Below, piece by piece: positions 8,971 to 18,211 of a stretch of 64,000 nt of DNA. Below the pieces are notes generated by a model that saw only the letters and a program-made list of their open reading frames with translations, searched no databases and was not told where the DNA came from. A program made the translations under genes and the position numbers. Position 1 is the stretch's first letter. Each line of letters starts with the position of its first letter. The DNA is taken from NCBI GenBank assembly GCA_964465145.1, contig CAYXJR010000005.1, positions 1 to 64,000 of the forward strand. The letters run 5' to 3'. The stretch is from JAUVKA01 sp964465145. GTDB taxonomy: Bacteria; Bacteroidota; Bacteroidia; Bacteroidales; UBA12481.

Positions 8971-9858
8971 ATGAAATCCAGGACTTTAATGTCGGTATTT
9001 TTTCTTGTGTTTGCCAGTTGTTTTTCTTTGTCTGCCCAATCAGGAAATTCCGAATACAAGATCGCTCAAAAGATTAAGTTGTCAGGAGATGGAGGTTGGG
9101 ATTATCTTTCAGTTGATCAAATACATAACCGCATGTTTGTTTCCCATGGATCCCAGGTAAATGTTATTGATCTGAATAATTTCAAACTTCTTGCTTCCAT
9201 TAAGGTTACAGGTCAAAATCCCGATGCAATTCTGTATGATCCGTTTACACAAAGGGTTTTCACCTTTAATGGCCGGAGTGCCAATTCAACCGTTATTGAT
9301 GCTAAAGAATACAAGGTGATAGGCACCATTGAGTTGTCTGGCAAGCCGGAATTTCCTCAATCCGACGGAAAGGGGAAAGTTTATGTAAATATTGAGGACC
9401 AGAGCAATATCACCTTGATTAATGCCAGGACCCTAAAGGTTGAGAATGTATGGCCTATTGCGCCGGGAGAAGAGCCAACCGGACTGGCCCTTGATGATGC
9501 CAACCATCGCTTATTTTCTGTTTGCGGAAATCAACTGATGACCATACTTAGCACTGAAACGGGAAAAATCATTTCCACGGTACGTATTGGAAGTGGTTGT
9601 GATGGTATTGCTTTTGATCCTGTGAATAAACGTATTTTCTCATCAAACGGGGAGGGTACAATGACGGTTGTACAACAGGATGATGCTGATAATTACCATG
9701 TTGTGGAGAATTTAACCACCCAGCCGGGAGCCAGGACAATTACCCTGGATAAAAACTCTCACCATCTTTATCTATCCGTAGCAGAACGCGAGGAAGGTGG
9801 CGGCAGGCGTTAAAAACCCAATACATTCATGGTTCTGGATATTGCTCCGGTTAATTAG
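8971..9858 (+). pseudogene. YncE-like beta-propeller protein with premature stop
   Basis: An exported seven-bladed propeller of the YncE/YVTN-repeat type: signal peptide ending LSAQ, then repeated VIDLxxxK and GxGCDGIAFDPVNKRIFSSNG blades. The frame stops at TAA 9811-9813 after EREEGGGRR. Reading straight through that stop in the same frame gives KPNTFMVLDIAPVN and a second stop at 9856-9858, which is the usual C-terminus of this family (GTFMVLxI). A single nonsense change therefore removes the last strand that normally closes the propeller. Function of the family is poorly defined. The truncated 280-residue product may still be made. Confidence 0.72.
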
Positions 9859-9865
9859 ACAAAAT

Positions 9866-9893
9866 TGATAAGGAGAACTGACTTATCCTTTGA
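9866..9893. terminator. Possible terminator between convergent genes
   Basis: GATAAG and CTTATC form a short stem with a 9-base loop in the 50-bp gap between the convergent YncE-like gene and the response regulator. The stem is weak, so this is tentative. Confidence 0.3.
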
Positions 9894-9909
9894 TTTTAAA
9901 CTTAATAAA

Positions 9910-10617
9910 CTACCTGTCTTCCAGGATATACCCGACCGTTGGAATGGTTTTGATGGTAATATGTGGATCAGCCTTAAGATATCTCCTCAGCTTTGAAATG
10001 AATACATCCAGGCTGCGCCCTGTGAAATAATCTGCGTCGCCCCAAACTGCGATCATGATCTCATCACGTTTGAGAAGCTTGTTTTTCGATGCTGCCAGTT
10101 TCTGAAGGATCCTGCTTTCCTTCAGGGTAAGGCTCTGTACCTCGTCGAGGAAAACCAATTCCTGTTTTTCTGCATCGAAATCAAAACGGCCAATCTGATA
10201 TTTAGTCTCTTGCAAAGGCAAGGATGCGATATATGACGGATTTCTCCTGTTCAGAACTGCTTTTATTCGGCAAAGGACTTCTTCCTCATCAAAGGGTTTT
10301 GTGATATAATCATCTATTCCAATGGAAAACCCCTTAATTTTATCCTCTTTCAAAGAGCGCGCCGACATAATAATTACCGGCATGCTTTGTTCTATTTCCT
10401 TTATTTTACTTACAAGAGAAAACCCGTCAAGTTTGGGGAGCATTATGTCAACGATGCAAAGATCAAACCCGCCCAGTTTGAATCCATTAAGGCCCGACTG
10501 CCCGTCGATATAAAGTTTAACATCAAATCCGTTGCTTTCAAGATACTCTACAAGAAGAAATCCAAGGCTGACATCATCTTCAACAAGAAGTATACGTTTT
10601 TTAATTTCTTCTGTCAT
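9910..10617 (-). CDS. OmpR-family response regulator
   Basis: Receiver domain (about 1-125, phospho-acceptor D57 in CIVDIMLPK, acidic pair E13-D14-D15, Lys in ITKPFDEEE) followed by a winged-helix DNA-binding domain (RRYLKADPHITIKTIPTVGYILE end). I place the start at ATG 10617 because it overlaps the kinase stop as ATGA, a standard coupling; a longer reading from 10641 lies inside the kinase gene. With the kinase it forms a two-component system diverging from a Cys-rich exported protein and a membrane Fe-S protein, its likely targets. Confidence 0.9.
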   Translation of the reverse strand: MTEEIKKRILLVEDDVSLGFLLVEYLESNGFDVKLYIDGQSGLNGFKLGGFDLCIVDIMLPKLDGFSLVSKIKEIEQSMPVIIMSARSLKEDKIKGFSIGIDDYITKPFDEEEVLCRIKAVLNRRNPSYIASLPLQETKYQIGRFDFDAEKQELVFLDEVQSLTLKESRILQKLAASKNKLLKRDEIMIAVWGDADYFTGRSLDVFISKLRRYLKADPHITIKTIPTVGYILEDR

Positions 10618-11858
10618 GATTTTTTTATCTGTCTGGGCCATTCCACGATAAACCGGCTTCCCTTACTTCGGCTGCTGATTACCTTTACTCTTCCTCCCAG
10701 CTGTTCAACAATCTGTTTAACATGAAAAAGACCTATTCCAAAACCTTTATTATCATGTACATCGCCGGTAGGAACCCGGTAGTATTGTTCAAAAATATGT
10801 TTCTGATGCTCCCTTGGAATGCCGATCCCTTTATCTGCAACCTCCAGGCTGAAATACTGCTCGGAGGATCTGAGGATTACCCTTACATCAGGAATCCCCC
10901 ACGAATATTTGATGGCATTATCAATCAGGTTTCCAAGGATAATATGAATGAAATCCTCATAACATACGCAATTGAAATCCTTCCCCTCAGTAATTAATTC
11001 AAGTTTGCCTTCGAACTCCTCTATCTGGTCCTGATAAAGGGCAATAACTGCTTTGGCAACAATTTCCAGGTTAACCGGGTAATGATCATTAATAATGCTG
11101 TTTTCTCTCTGAAAAGCACTGAGCATTTTCTCAATACGTTCGTTTAATTTTACCTGCTCCGTTTTTATGATCTGAGTATAGGAAATGAGTTTCTCGTCGG
11201 AACTAACCTTATCATTTTTCGCCACCATGCTATTGGCAAATGCAATATTGGTTAAAGGAGTTTTAAACTCATGTGTCATATTATTTATAAAGTCTCGAAT
11301 CTGAACTGTCAGTTCTTTCTCCTTGCGATAAAACCTGTAGATCATGAGAAAGGAAATTATCAGCAGAACGATCAAAACTATGGAACTGATAAAGGCATAG
11401 CCGATCTGTGCAACAATGAAATCACCCTGGGTCGGGAAATTGATTTTTAGCTCATAACCTGAATTTTTAAGCTCCTCTGCCAGGTTAGCGGTTACTGTTC
11501 TTCCTTTTTGAGGTTCCCTGTAATTTCCAAGATTTACATTTACGATCCCGTATTTATAATCCAGATTAATTCCATGATCGCCTAGATCATTTTTAATAAG
11601 TGAATCGAGGTCAACTGCCTGATTGAGTGCATTGAACAATATCCCACAAGAGTTGGGTGACCTCTTGGCAGCCGGACAGTCGTTAAAAGTCTGTAAATTC
11701 CTTTCGATTTTCTCCAGTGCCTGCTTAACATTCGTGTCAAATTCTTCTTTCTGGTGTTTCGCTTCTCCCAACACCCATTTTACCTGGAACCCTGTTAAAG
11801 CAATTAGGCATATTAAGGCAGACACCAACAAAACAAGTTCGAATCTCGATCGTTTCAT
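10614..11858 (-). CDS. Membrane sensor histidine kinase
   Basis: Two membrane segments (about 8-30 and 152-176) flank a 120-residue periplasmic sensor with two Cys (C61, C71). HisKA follows with H196 in NMTHEFKTPL, then HATPase_c (NLIDNAIKYS N-box, DKGIGIP G1, GFGIGL G2). Length 414 is usual. It is translationally coupled to the response regulator. The divergent 156-bp gap to the Cys-rich gene suggests autoregulation plus control of that unit. The signal is unknown; the paired periplasmic Cys could sense redox or metal. Confidence 0.9.
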   Translation of the reverse strand: MKRSRFELVLLVSALICLIALTGFQVKWVLGEAKHQKEEFDTNVKQALEKIERNLQTFNDCPAAKRSPNSCGILFNALNQAVDLDSLIKNDLGDHGINLDYKYGIVNVNLGNYREPQKGRTVTANLAEELKNSGYELKINFPTQGDFIVAQIGYAFISSIVLIVLLIISFLMIYRFYRKEKELTVQIRDFINNMTHEFKTPLTNIAFANSMVAKNDKVSSDEKLISYTQIIKTEQVKLNERIEKMLSAFQRENSIINDHYPVNLEIVAKAVIALYQDQIEEFEGKLELITEGKDFNCVCYEDFIHIILGNLIDNAIKYSWGIPDVRVILRSSEQYFSLEVADKGIGIPREHQKHIFEQYYRVPTGDVHDNKGFGIGLFHVKQIVEQLGGRVKVISSRSKGSRFIVEWPRQIKKS

Positions 11859-11950
11859 GTCACGAAATTACTAAGCTTTCCTCTATTTCCGGTGATCTTA
11901 ACATCGCTATAACATCATATAACCTGAGTATAACCTCAATTAACCAAATA

Positions 11951-11985
11951 TTGACCCTTTATCAAAACTAGTCTCTGTATTTTTG
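11951..11985 (+). promoter_or_regulatory. Probable promoter for the Cys-rich protein
   Basis: TATTTTTG at 11978-11985 matches the Bacteroidota -7 box TAnnTTTG exactly. A TTG lies at 11951, but the spacing (24 bp) is longer than the usual 19-21. It is 30 bp upstream of the ATG. Confidence 0.4.
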
Positions 11986-12014
11986 TATCTGAAACAATTT
12001 TAAAAAGGATAAGC

Positions 12015-12332
12015 ATGAAAAAGAGAATTTTATTATTAGCGAGTGCCACACTGCTGTCATTCTTTTTTGTAATAGGAGCTTCTGCCCAGGAAAAAGTCCA
12101 GGATGCGAAAAAAGTTGTAAAAGCAAAAACTGAATTAGTAAAGAAAGATATTCCCAAGAAATGTCAGGAATGCCCAAGTCTTTCAAAATGCCTTGGAGAA
12201 GCTGCTAAATGTACAGATGCTAAAACTCAAGGTAAGTGTGAAGAAAAAGGTGCAGCTTGCTGTGCTGGCAAAGCCACAGCTGTTGATGCAAAAAAGGCTA
12301 AGAAAGCTGTGAAGGCGGCTAAACAGAAGTAA
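12015..12332 (+). CDS. Small exported Cys-rich, Lys-rich protein
   Basis: A 105-residue protein: signal peptide (residues 1-24, cleaved after GASAQ), then seven Cys at 50, 53, 59, 66, 75, 82 and 83 in a central block, with Lys/Ala-rich tails on both sides. The CxxC pair and closing CC look like metal or cluster binding. No family recognised. It is followed by a terminator-like hairpin and then the membrane Fe-S gene, and it diverges from the two-component system. I infer a periplasmic metal-binding or redox role. Confidence 0.65.
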   Translation: MKKRILLLASATLLSFFFVIGASAQEKVQDAKKVVKAKTELVKKDIPKKCQECPSLSKCLGEAAKCTDAKTQGKCEEKGAACCAGKATAVDAKKAKKAVKAAKQK

Positions 12333-12364
12333 TCCCCTGAAATAAAGAAATTTGTATTGGTAAT

Positions 12365-12395
12365 AATCCCTGGTTCCAAAGCCGGGGATTTTATA
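12365..12395 (+). terminator. Rho-independent terminator
   Basis: AATCCCTGG and CCGGGGATT form a stem around TTCCAAAG, followed by a T-rich tail. It may attenuate rather than block transcription into the Fe-S gene 25 bp later. Confidence 0.6.
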
Positions 12396-12420
12396 TTTCA
12401 TCGAATCGCTCTCTTTAAGG

Positions 12421-14028
12421 ATGTCAAAATCAAAAACCAATCCTTACCGTCTTCTTGCCCAACTTTCAATTTTTCTGCTCCTCGCCTTTATGGTGGTCAG
12501 GATTGTTGCAGACCGCAATTATATTGCTGATTTCGAAGCCCAATGCCCTTTCGGGGGAATTCAGGCATTTGCCAGTTTTATTTTCAGCGGTTCCCTGGCA
12601 TGCAGTATGACCAGCGTTCAGATTGCTATGGGGTTTGCTCTGATAATTGCCGTCGTACTTTTTAGCAAACTTTTTTGTTCTTTTATCTGTCCTGTTGGAT
12701 CGATTTCCGAATGGCTGGGCCATTTAGGTGAAAAATGGAAAATACGAAGATCAATCGGCGGCTGGATGGATAAAATCTTCCGTTTCCTAAAATATATACT
12801 GCTGTTCATAACCGTTTATATTTCTGTTACCAGCAGTGAACTGTTCTGTAAATGGTTTTGCCCGTATTTTGCAGTCGCTTCGGGATTTAATGCTGATGTA
12901 GATATCATTATGGCCTCGGCAGCACTTTTAATTGTGGTGTTTGGCTCTATATTCTTTCGCCTCTTTTGGTGTAAATATCTTTGCCCCGTAAATGCGGTCT
13001 CCAATATTTTCCGTTTTTTCTATGTTTTTGCAGCAGTGCTTGCTGCATATATTTTGATCAGGTTTGCCGGTTGGCAGCTGAATTTTCTATGGCCTCTGGC
13101 CCTTTTGTGCGTCCTGGGATACGTATTGGAGTTAAGGAGTTTGAAAACCAAGACCTTCCCGATTTTTAAAGTAAGGCGTCATGAGAGCTCATGTACCAAT
13201 TGTAATCTCTGCACCAAATCCTGTCCTCAGGGAATACCGGTGGCATCAAGGAAAGTAGTCAGAGATGCTGATTGCCATCTCTGTGCAGATTGCCTTCATG
13301 TCTGTCCTGAAAAGGGAGCTCTCACAATTAACAAGAGAGGGAAAAAATGGCTGCCCTTCGTGGCTACGGCTGTCCTGATTGTTGCTGGGATATTTGCCGG
13401 TAAATCATTCGACCTGCCAACAATACAGAAACATTGGGCCGATCCGGCTGACATGAGGGAAATGGAGGAATACAATATTAATGGGCTTAAAACCATTACC
13501 TGTTATGGTAGTTCAGTTCTGTTTTCCTATCACATGTATGATATGGAGGGTGTGTATGGGGTGGCAACTTATGTTGATGGCCAGAGAGTTAAGATCTGGT
13601 ACGATGCCGAACTTACAGACACAGTAAAGATCAGGGAATGGATTTTTACCCCGGCTACTGTTTCAATCAGGGAAGTCCCCCGGACAATTACAGAACTTTC
13701 AATTTATGAACTCAGAGTGGATAATTTCCTGAACGAACTGGATGCTACTTATCTGGCTGATATACTGAGTGCTGACACAACAATTTACGGATTAACTTCG
13801 GAATTTGCCTGCCCTGTCAAAATATCTGTTTACCTGTCTCCAGACAGTCCTTTGACAACTGGTGATCTTCAAAAGCTGGTTGAACAAAAGCTCCGAAAGA
13901 ACCAGATTGCTGATGGCAAAAAGCTCCGGGTCGACTTAAAATACAAGGTAACAGAGATAAGCAAAGGGACGGAAACAATCAGTATCATAGATTACCTCCA
14001 GTTATTTGAAGAATTGCCTGATAATTGA
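12421..14028 (+). CDS. Polytopic membrane 4Fe-4S protein (NapH/NosR-type core) with C-terminal domain
   Basis: An inner-membrane electron-transfer protein. The membrane part (about 10-235) has three CxxxCP motifs (C86/C90, C143/C147, C184/C188), the signature of NapH/NosR/CcoG-like proteins. Two ferredoxin motifs follow: C258xxC261xxC264xxxC268P and C285xxC288xxC291xxxC295P. After another helix (about 312-328) comes a soluble tail of about 200 residues whose start (ITCYGSSVLFSYHMYDMEGV) resembles a heavy-metal-associated fold. It probably passes electrons across the membrane to a periplasmic acceptor, perhaps the Cys-rich protein upstream. The 3' end directly meets the truncated GH95 wreck on the other strand. 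Confidence 0.8.
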   Translation: MSKSKTNPYRLLAQLSIFLLLAFMVVRIVADRNYIADFEAQCPFGGIQAFASFIFSGSLACSMTSVQIAMGFALIIAVVLFSKLFCSFICPVGSISEWLGHLGEKWKIRRSIGGWMDKIFRFLKYILLFITVYISVTSSELFCKWFCPYFAVASGFNADVDIIMASAALLIVVFGSIFFRLFWCKYLCPVNAVSNIFRFFYVFAAVLAAYILIRFAGWQLNFLWPLALLCVLGYVLELRSLKTKTFPIFKVRRHESSCTNCNLCTKSCPQGIPVASRKVVRDADCHLCADCLHVCPEKGALTINKRGKKWLPFVATAVLIVAGIFAGKSFDLPTIQKHWADPADMREMEEYNINGLKTITCYGSSVLFSYHMYDMEGVYGVATYVDGQRVKIWYDAELTDTVKIREWIFTPATVSIREVPRTITELSIYELRVDNFLNELDATYLADILSADTTIYGLTSEFACPVKISVYLSPDSPLTTGDLQKLVEQKLRKNQIADGKKLRVDLKYKVTEISKGTETISIIDYLQLFEELPDN

Positions 14029-14044
14029 AGCCCAAATAAACAAA

Positions 14045-15650
14045 CATCAATCCTAAAGCCTCATCGCCATCATGCAGACGGGCATAAAAGCTGACAATCC
14101 AGGCGCGGCTCCATCCCGTATGTCTTCCTCCACTTTCCAGCCTTCTTTGTATGGTTTTTTTTGCTGCCTCAAAGAGCTGCGGATTTTCTTCGGTAATCTG
14201 TGCCAGGGGATAAAGGCTCAGCAGGTGTGACATGTGCCGGTGGCCAACCTCAACTTCTTCATAATCATGTATCCACTCCTGTATGGTCCCGTTTTCGCCG
14301 ATCTGCAACCCCCGTACGTCCTAAAGGATCGGTGAGGTGATGGAATGTCCAGCCATCGGCCCCGTACATGCTTCTGGCAGTAATTGTTGCAGGCTTAACA
14401 AGTTTCTCCATGAATCCGGTAAGCACAAGGCTGGTTTCTCCCAGGTTGCATACTTCGGCAGGCCAGTAGTTTATCTGAAGGTTGATATTGGTATGGAAGT
14501 CGGCATTCCATGGGGCGTCGAAATGCTCATTCCACACTCCCTGAAGATTGGCAGGCAACACCCCCGGCTCCCTGGAGGATCCCATCAGCAAATACCTTCC
14601 ATACTGAAAATTGGTTGTTACAAGCCCATTATCAACAGTGCCGTTTTTAATATTCTCCAGCCTTTCATCGGTAGTAATGTTCTGCATGCTGTCATCTCCA
14701 AGGCTGAAAGACACCCTGTTAAACATTGCTGAATGGTCGTTGATATGTTCTTCCCTAATCTGATCAAATGATAGCCTATCTGACTCTAACATGATATTCC
14801 TGCAATTCGCCAGCGGATCAGTTGAATCCGAAAGGTCCAGCTTCTCAGGATCGTAATTGGTTGCAGCTGTCAGATAAATTACAAGTTCATTCACCTTTTT
14901 GAAGGATAATCCGTTTTCTGTCTTTGAAATACTGCCTCCCTTGTTTTCAACCCTGGCCAGTGCAGCAAATTTCATATGGGCACCCGCAGGCCCCCTGTTT
15001 GGCTGTTCAGGGTCGATAATCTGACCTGTCATGATCATTTTGCCCTCCGGCAAATATTCCGTTATGGCATCTTTTTCCCTTTTCAGTTGCAGGTCCATAT
15101 CAAATTCTTCTGTTCCGGAAATCCGGACCACCATCATATCGGCTGGGGCAGAGGCAAAGATTTCCTGCACGATATGGTTATTCCCGGCATCAAAGACTGT
15201 CCTGGCTAGTCCGTTATTAAGGGCCAGCTCCCTCTGGTAATTACGCACTTTCTCCAACCAGTGATAATTAATAAGGATATCCCCGAAAGTCTGATGCGAA
15301 CGGACATTGGGAGGTGTTCCTAGCAAATACCTGTTGGCCAGGGTATATGCCTCATTGTAACGGCCTTCAAAAATCAGATTCTGAATTCCAGGCAGATGTT
15401 CAAGTGCCAGAGGATTATTGTTGTCGATTTTACAGCCGGCCTAGAGGCTCTCCTCATTAAACTGTATCCTTTCATTTTCAGGATCCCCGAAAACCATGGC
15501 TCCCAATCTGCCGTTTACAACAGGCAAGGCCTCGGTCCATTCTGTGGCTGGTTCATCGTACCAGAGTTGATAGGTGTGATAATCCTTGGACGATCCACAT
15601 GCAGTCATTATTGCAATTAAGATGAGGACGCAAATATGCTTCCCTTTACC
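14045..15650 (-). pseudogene. GH95-type alpha-L-fucosidase, multiply broken
   Basis: Reading minus from about 15650: a lipoprotein signal (VLILIAIMTACGSS) without a usable start codon, LWYDEPATEWTEALPVVNGR, then RIQFNEESL followed by a TAG at 15441-15443 where the family has Trp. The frame stays open through NRYLLGTPPNVRSHQTFGD and the catalytic-region text to HHLTDPLGRTG. There it jumps frame near 14306-14315 to QIGENGTIQEWIHDYEEVEV and GHRHMSHLLSLYPL, skipping the (alpha/alpha)6 stretch that normally lies between. Homology ends at DGDEAL near 14045, short of the C-terminal domain. Lesions: lost start, nonsense codon, internal deletion with frameshift, 3' truncation. It cannot make an active enzyme. 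Confidence 0.82.
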
Positions 15651-16519
15651 TCATCCCCAACTTTTAGGTAGATGTCGTCTTTCTCAGCATGAGGCCGCAG
15701 GAAACGTTCGCTGCCACCATTAGAATAATTTGCTATTAACCAGTGTATTCTACTTCCTTCAATCCAGCTTCGTGAGTTTAGTTTGCCCATACTCCTAACT
15801 TCCAGCCCCTTGCCTGTGTTATCACTTAGGGATGGTTTGTAGATATTATGCTTTGTTGATGCAAAATCGTTGCTTCCAATCGCTGTGCGGTCGAGCCTCC
15901 ATTCATGATCTGGTTTGGTACGAGGGCCCACAGGGGTAGAGTCAAAGCCTTCAGAAGCTTTTGCAGTCCCTTCAAGACGGGCTATATGCCATTCTGGGTA
16001 GGTGCTCCAGTAGCCTTTTCGTTTCCATGATAGATTTTCATATACCTTTGGGAGATCAAATACAAGACCCATCTGTCGCGGATTGATATCTTCCAATAAT
16101 TCAAAATCATAATTAATTAGAATATCTCCACTTGATTGAATTTTGTAGGTGAAACATCCTTTTGCTTCTTTATAAGTACCGTAAACTTTAATTTCCATTC
16201 TCTGATAAAAGAGATTTTCAACCGAATCAAGATCCCATTCTGTGCAGACAGGTGTATATGGTTCATAATATTTTGTAGGGCCGTTCATTTGAGTGTCGCC
16301 GCCATTATTCATTGGCAGGATCATCAAATATGGCCCGGTAAAGGTATTGCACGTGATTAAACCGGTTTTCGTACTAATTTTATAGCTTTCATTATTTGAG
16401 GTGACCAATAGAAAATCATCCTTCTCTTCTACTTTCATGATTGGATTCTCAGGTATAGGATGCTTATATTCTATTACTTGTGGATATATTGGGAGGGAAA
16501 AATTGTCAACTATAAAACC
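15617..16519 (-). pseudogene. 3' fragment of a GH2 beta-galactosidase
   Basis: The last 300 residues of a single long ORF (17197-15617) are the C-terminal domain of a GH2 beta-galactosidase: a DFLLVTSNNESYKISTKTG strand pair, EWDLDSVENLFYQRMEIKVYG, WSTYPEWHIARLEG, RTKPDHEWRLDRTAIGSNDF and IHWLIANYSNGGSERFL are typical of the late beta-sandwich domains. The sugar-binding, immunoglobulin-like and catalytic TIM-barrel domains are absent, so there is no catalytic Glu. The upstream edge, near residue 227 of the ORF, is fused in frame to a transposase. The 3' end overlaps the damaged GH95 signal peptide. Confidence 0.75.
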
Positions 16520-17197
16520 TCTTGGATCTACAAACTCCAGTTCTAATCTGGCAAGTTCAGATCTCAGGAATACCAGTTCATGATAATAAGATGAAAGGGC
16601 ATGAGTACCGCTTTCCTCTTCAAGTTGAATTTCACTCAACCATTTGATAAATTTGTTAGACCACCTAATACTCTCTGAAAACTCTGGAGGAAAGGCGATG
16701 TCGTGGATGACAAGGAAGGATTTGAGCTGTGTTTTTACCCGAGTCATTTTATTAACCAATATTTTCCTGGTCCTGATCAACTGACGATCTGATTCCTGTT
16801 GTTTGCTTGGAACCCATATTGGACTAATACTATCTGTTCGAAGAGTTCGGGCAATTTTCTTGCTGTCCCTTGGGTCTCGTTTCTGATCTTTCTCTTTATG
16901 TGTGGTAGGTATATCCGCAGCGTGCAGAACCTGACATTCAATTCCCAGTTCAGACAACTTGCGTTGGATCCCAAATCCAAAATAGCCTGCCTCATAGCCA
17001 GCAATATAGGTTCCTCCAGGGTAGTGGTTCTTTAGATAACGTGATAGTAAAACCGGATCAGGATTTTGGCTGAAGGTTTTAAGTCTTATGTCATCCGTCT
17101 CAATAGTCACTGTCCAGCTTTTTTTGTGTACATCAATTCCACAGTAAAAATTTTGTACATCAAAGGATACTTGGTTAACTTGTGCTTGTGTTTTCAT
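16520..17197 (-). mobile_element. IS110/IS1111-family transposase, 5' half only
   Basis: The first 226 residues of the chimeric ORF are a DEDD-type IS110-family transposase: YCGIDVHKKSWTVTI gives the first catalytic Asp, followed by YIAGYEAGYFGFGIQRKL and KRDPRDSKKIARTLR. The C-terminal Tnp_20 domain with the catalytic Ser is missing because the gene is fused to a GH2 fragment, so the element is dead. Upstream at 17200-17253 the ends GGTCTT and AAGACC form an inverted repeat that may belong to the element's non-coding end. No second end was found. Confidence 0.8.
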
Positions 17198-17284
17198 GGG
17201 TCTTTGAATTTTGAAGTTTAACTCCTTTAAGTTACTCCAACTTTCGAAGACCCTGATTTATTCAAACATACGATCTTAAGCCTT

Positions 17285-18196
17285 CTATTGATAAAATCTC
17301 ACCCAGTCAACTGTCATACTAATTGGCAGCTCTTCCGGGTTTGTGACTTTCCCCGGCCATCCTTCAAGCTGTTGATCCACAATAAGGTAAAATGGCTGAT
17401 CGAAGGGCCATTGAAAAGTGCCTGCTCCGGGAATTTTATTGTATTCGAAAGAGGTCTTACCATTTATTGCAAAGACAAGCTTGTCAGGATACCATGCTAC
17501 ACTGTAAACATTATATCCTGCAGTATCGATTGGTGCAGTCGTAAAGCGCTGCGGACTTTCAAGCTTCAGTTCCAGGTTCCAGTGACTATGCACAGTCTGA
17601 TAGGCAAAAGGATCATGATTCAATCTTTCCATGATGTCCAGTTCCCCGTTATGCTGATCAGGATAAATATTGTTTATCGGAAGCATCCAGATGGCCGGCC
17701 AGGCTCCATAAGCAGGATCCAGTTTGGCCTTAATCTCAATACGTCCATACTGAAAGGCAAACTTCTTCAGAGTCCATATTCCGCCAGTATGATAGGGCCT
17801 GTTATCCCAGCCTGTTGTATCGGGATTAAGGACTCCTCTCAGCAAAATATTATCATCATCAAACTTAAGGGCTTCAGGATTTTTGCTACTCATATAGCTA
17901 TGCCAGGAGTTTACAATATTTCTCCAGGCATTTTTATCAGATTTGTCTTTTTGAAAGTTGAACCGGTCGGATGTGTATAATCCGATTCTTGACCACATTG
18001 TAGTGTCAAGTTCTCCCTTATCAAACTGATCCTCCCAAACCAGTTCCCACTCTGATGAATCATTTCTGCGTTCTTCCTTCTGGATGTACATATTTTCGTC
18101 GATGATATCGTAAGGCTTATTATCCATAGAACAACCTCCAATAATAATTAAGGCCAGGAAAAGCAAATAAGCTGCAGGTATTCTCGCTTCCATCAT
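17285..18196 (-). CDS. GH16 family endo-beta-glucanase-like lipoprotein
   Basis: A 303-residue enzyme with a lipoprotein signal (IIIGGC, Cys22). The GH16 catalytic motif is intact: E185-L-D187-I-M-E190 with E185 nucleophile and E190 acid/base, preceded by the conserved AYGAWPAIWML. The fold ends with a standard PISMTVDWVRFYQ strand. Likely specificity is beta-1,3-glucan (laminarinase) or a related algal polymer; agarase or porphyranase cannot be excluded. It is 15 bp downstream of another lipoprotein gene, last in the operon that begins with GH27, and it ends close to the IS110 remnant. Confidence 0.88.
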   Translation of the reverse strand: MMEARIPAAYLLFLALIIIGGCSMDNKPYDIIDENMYIQKEERRNDSSEWELVWEDQFDKGELDTTMWSRIGLYTSDRFNFQKDKSDKNAWRNIVNSWHSYMSSKNPEALKFDDDNILLRGVLNPDTTGWDNRPYHTGGIWTLKKFAFQYGRIEIKAKLDPAYGAWPAIWMLPINNIYPDQHNGELDIMERLNHDPFAYQTVHSHWNLELKLESPQRFTTAPIDTAGYNVYSVAWYPDKLVFAINGKTSFEYNKIPGAGTFQWPFDQPFYLIVDQQLEGWPGKVTNPEELPISMTVDWVRFYQ

Positions 18197-18211
18197 ATTA
18201 TTATTGATGTT

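Noticed and set aside
15617..17197. A single novel 526-residue transposase
   Set aside because: The second half is clearly GH2 C-terminal sequence; the frame is a fusion of two fragments.
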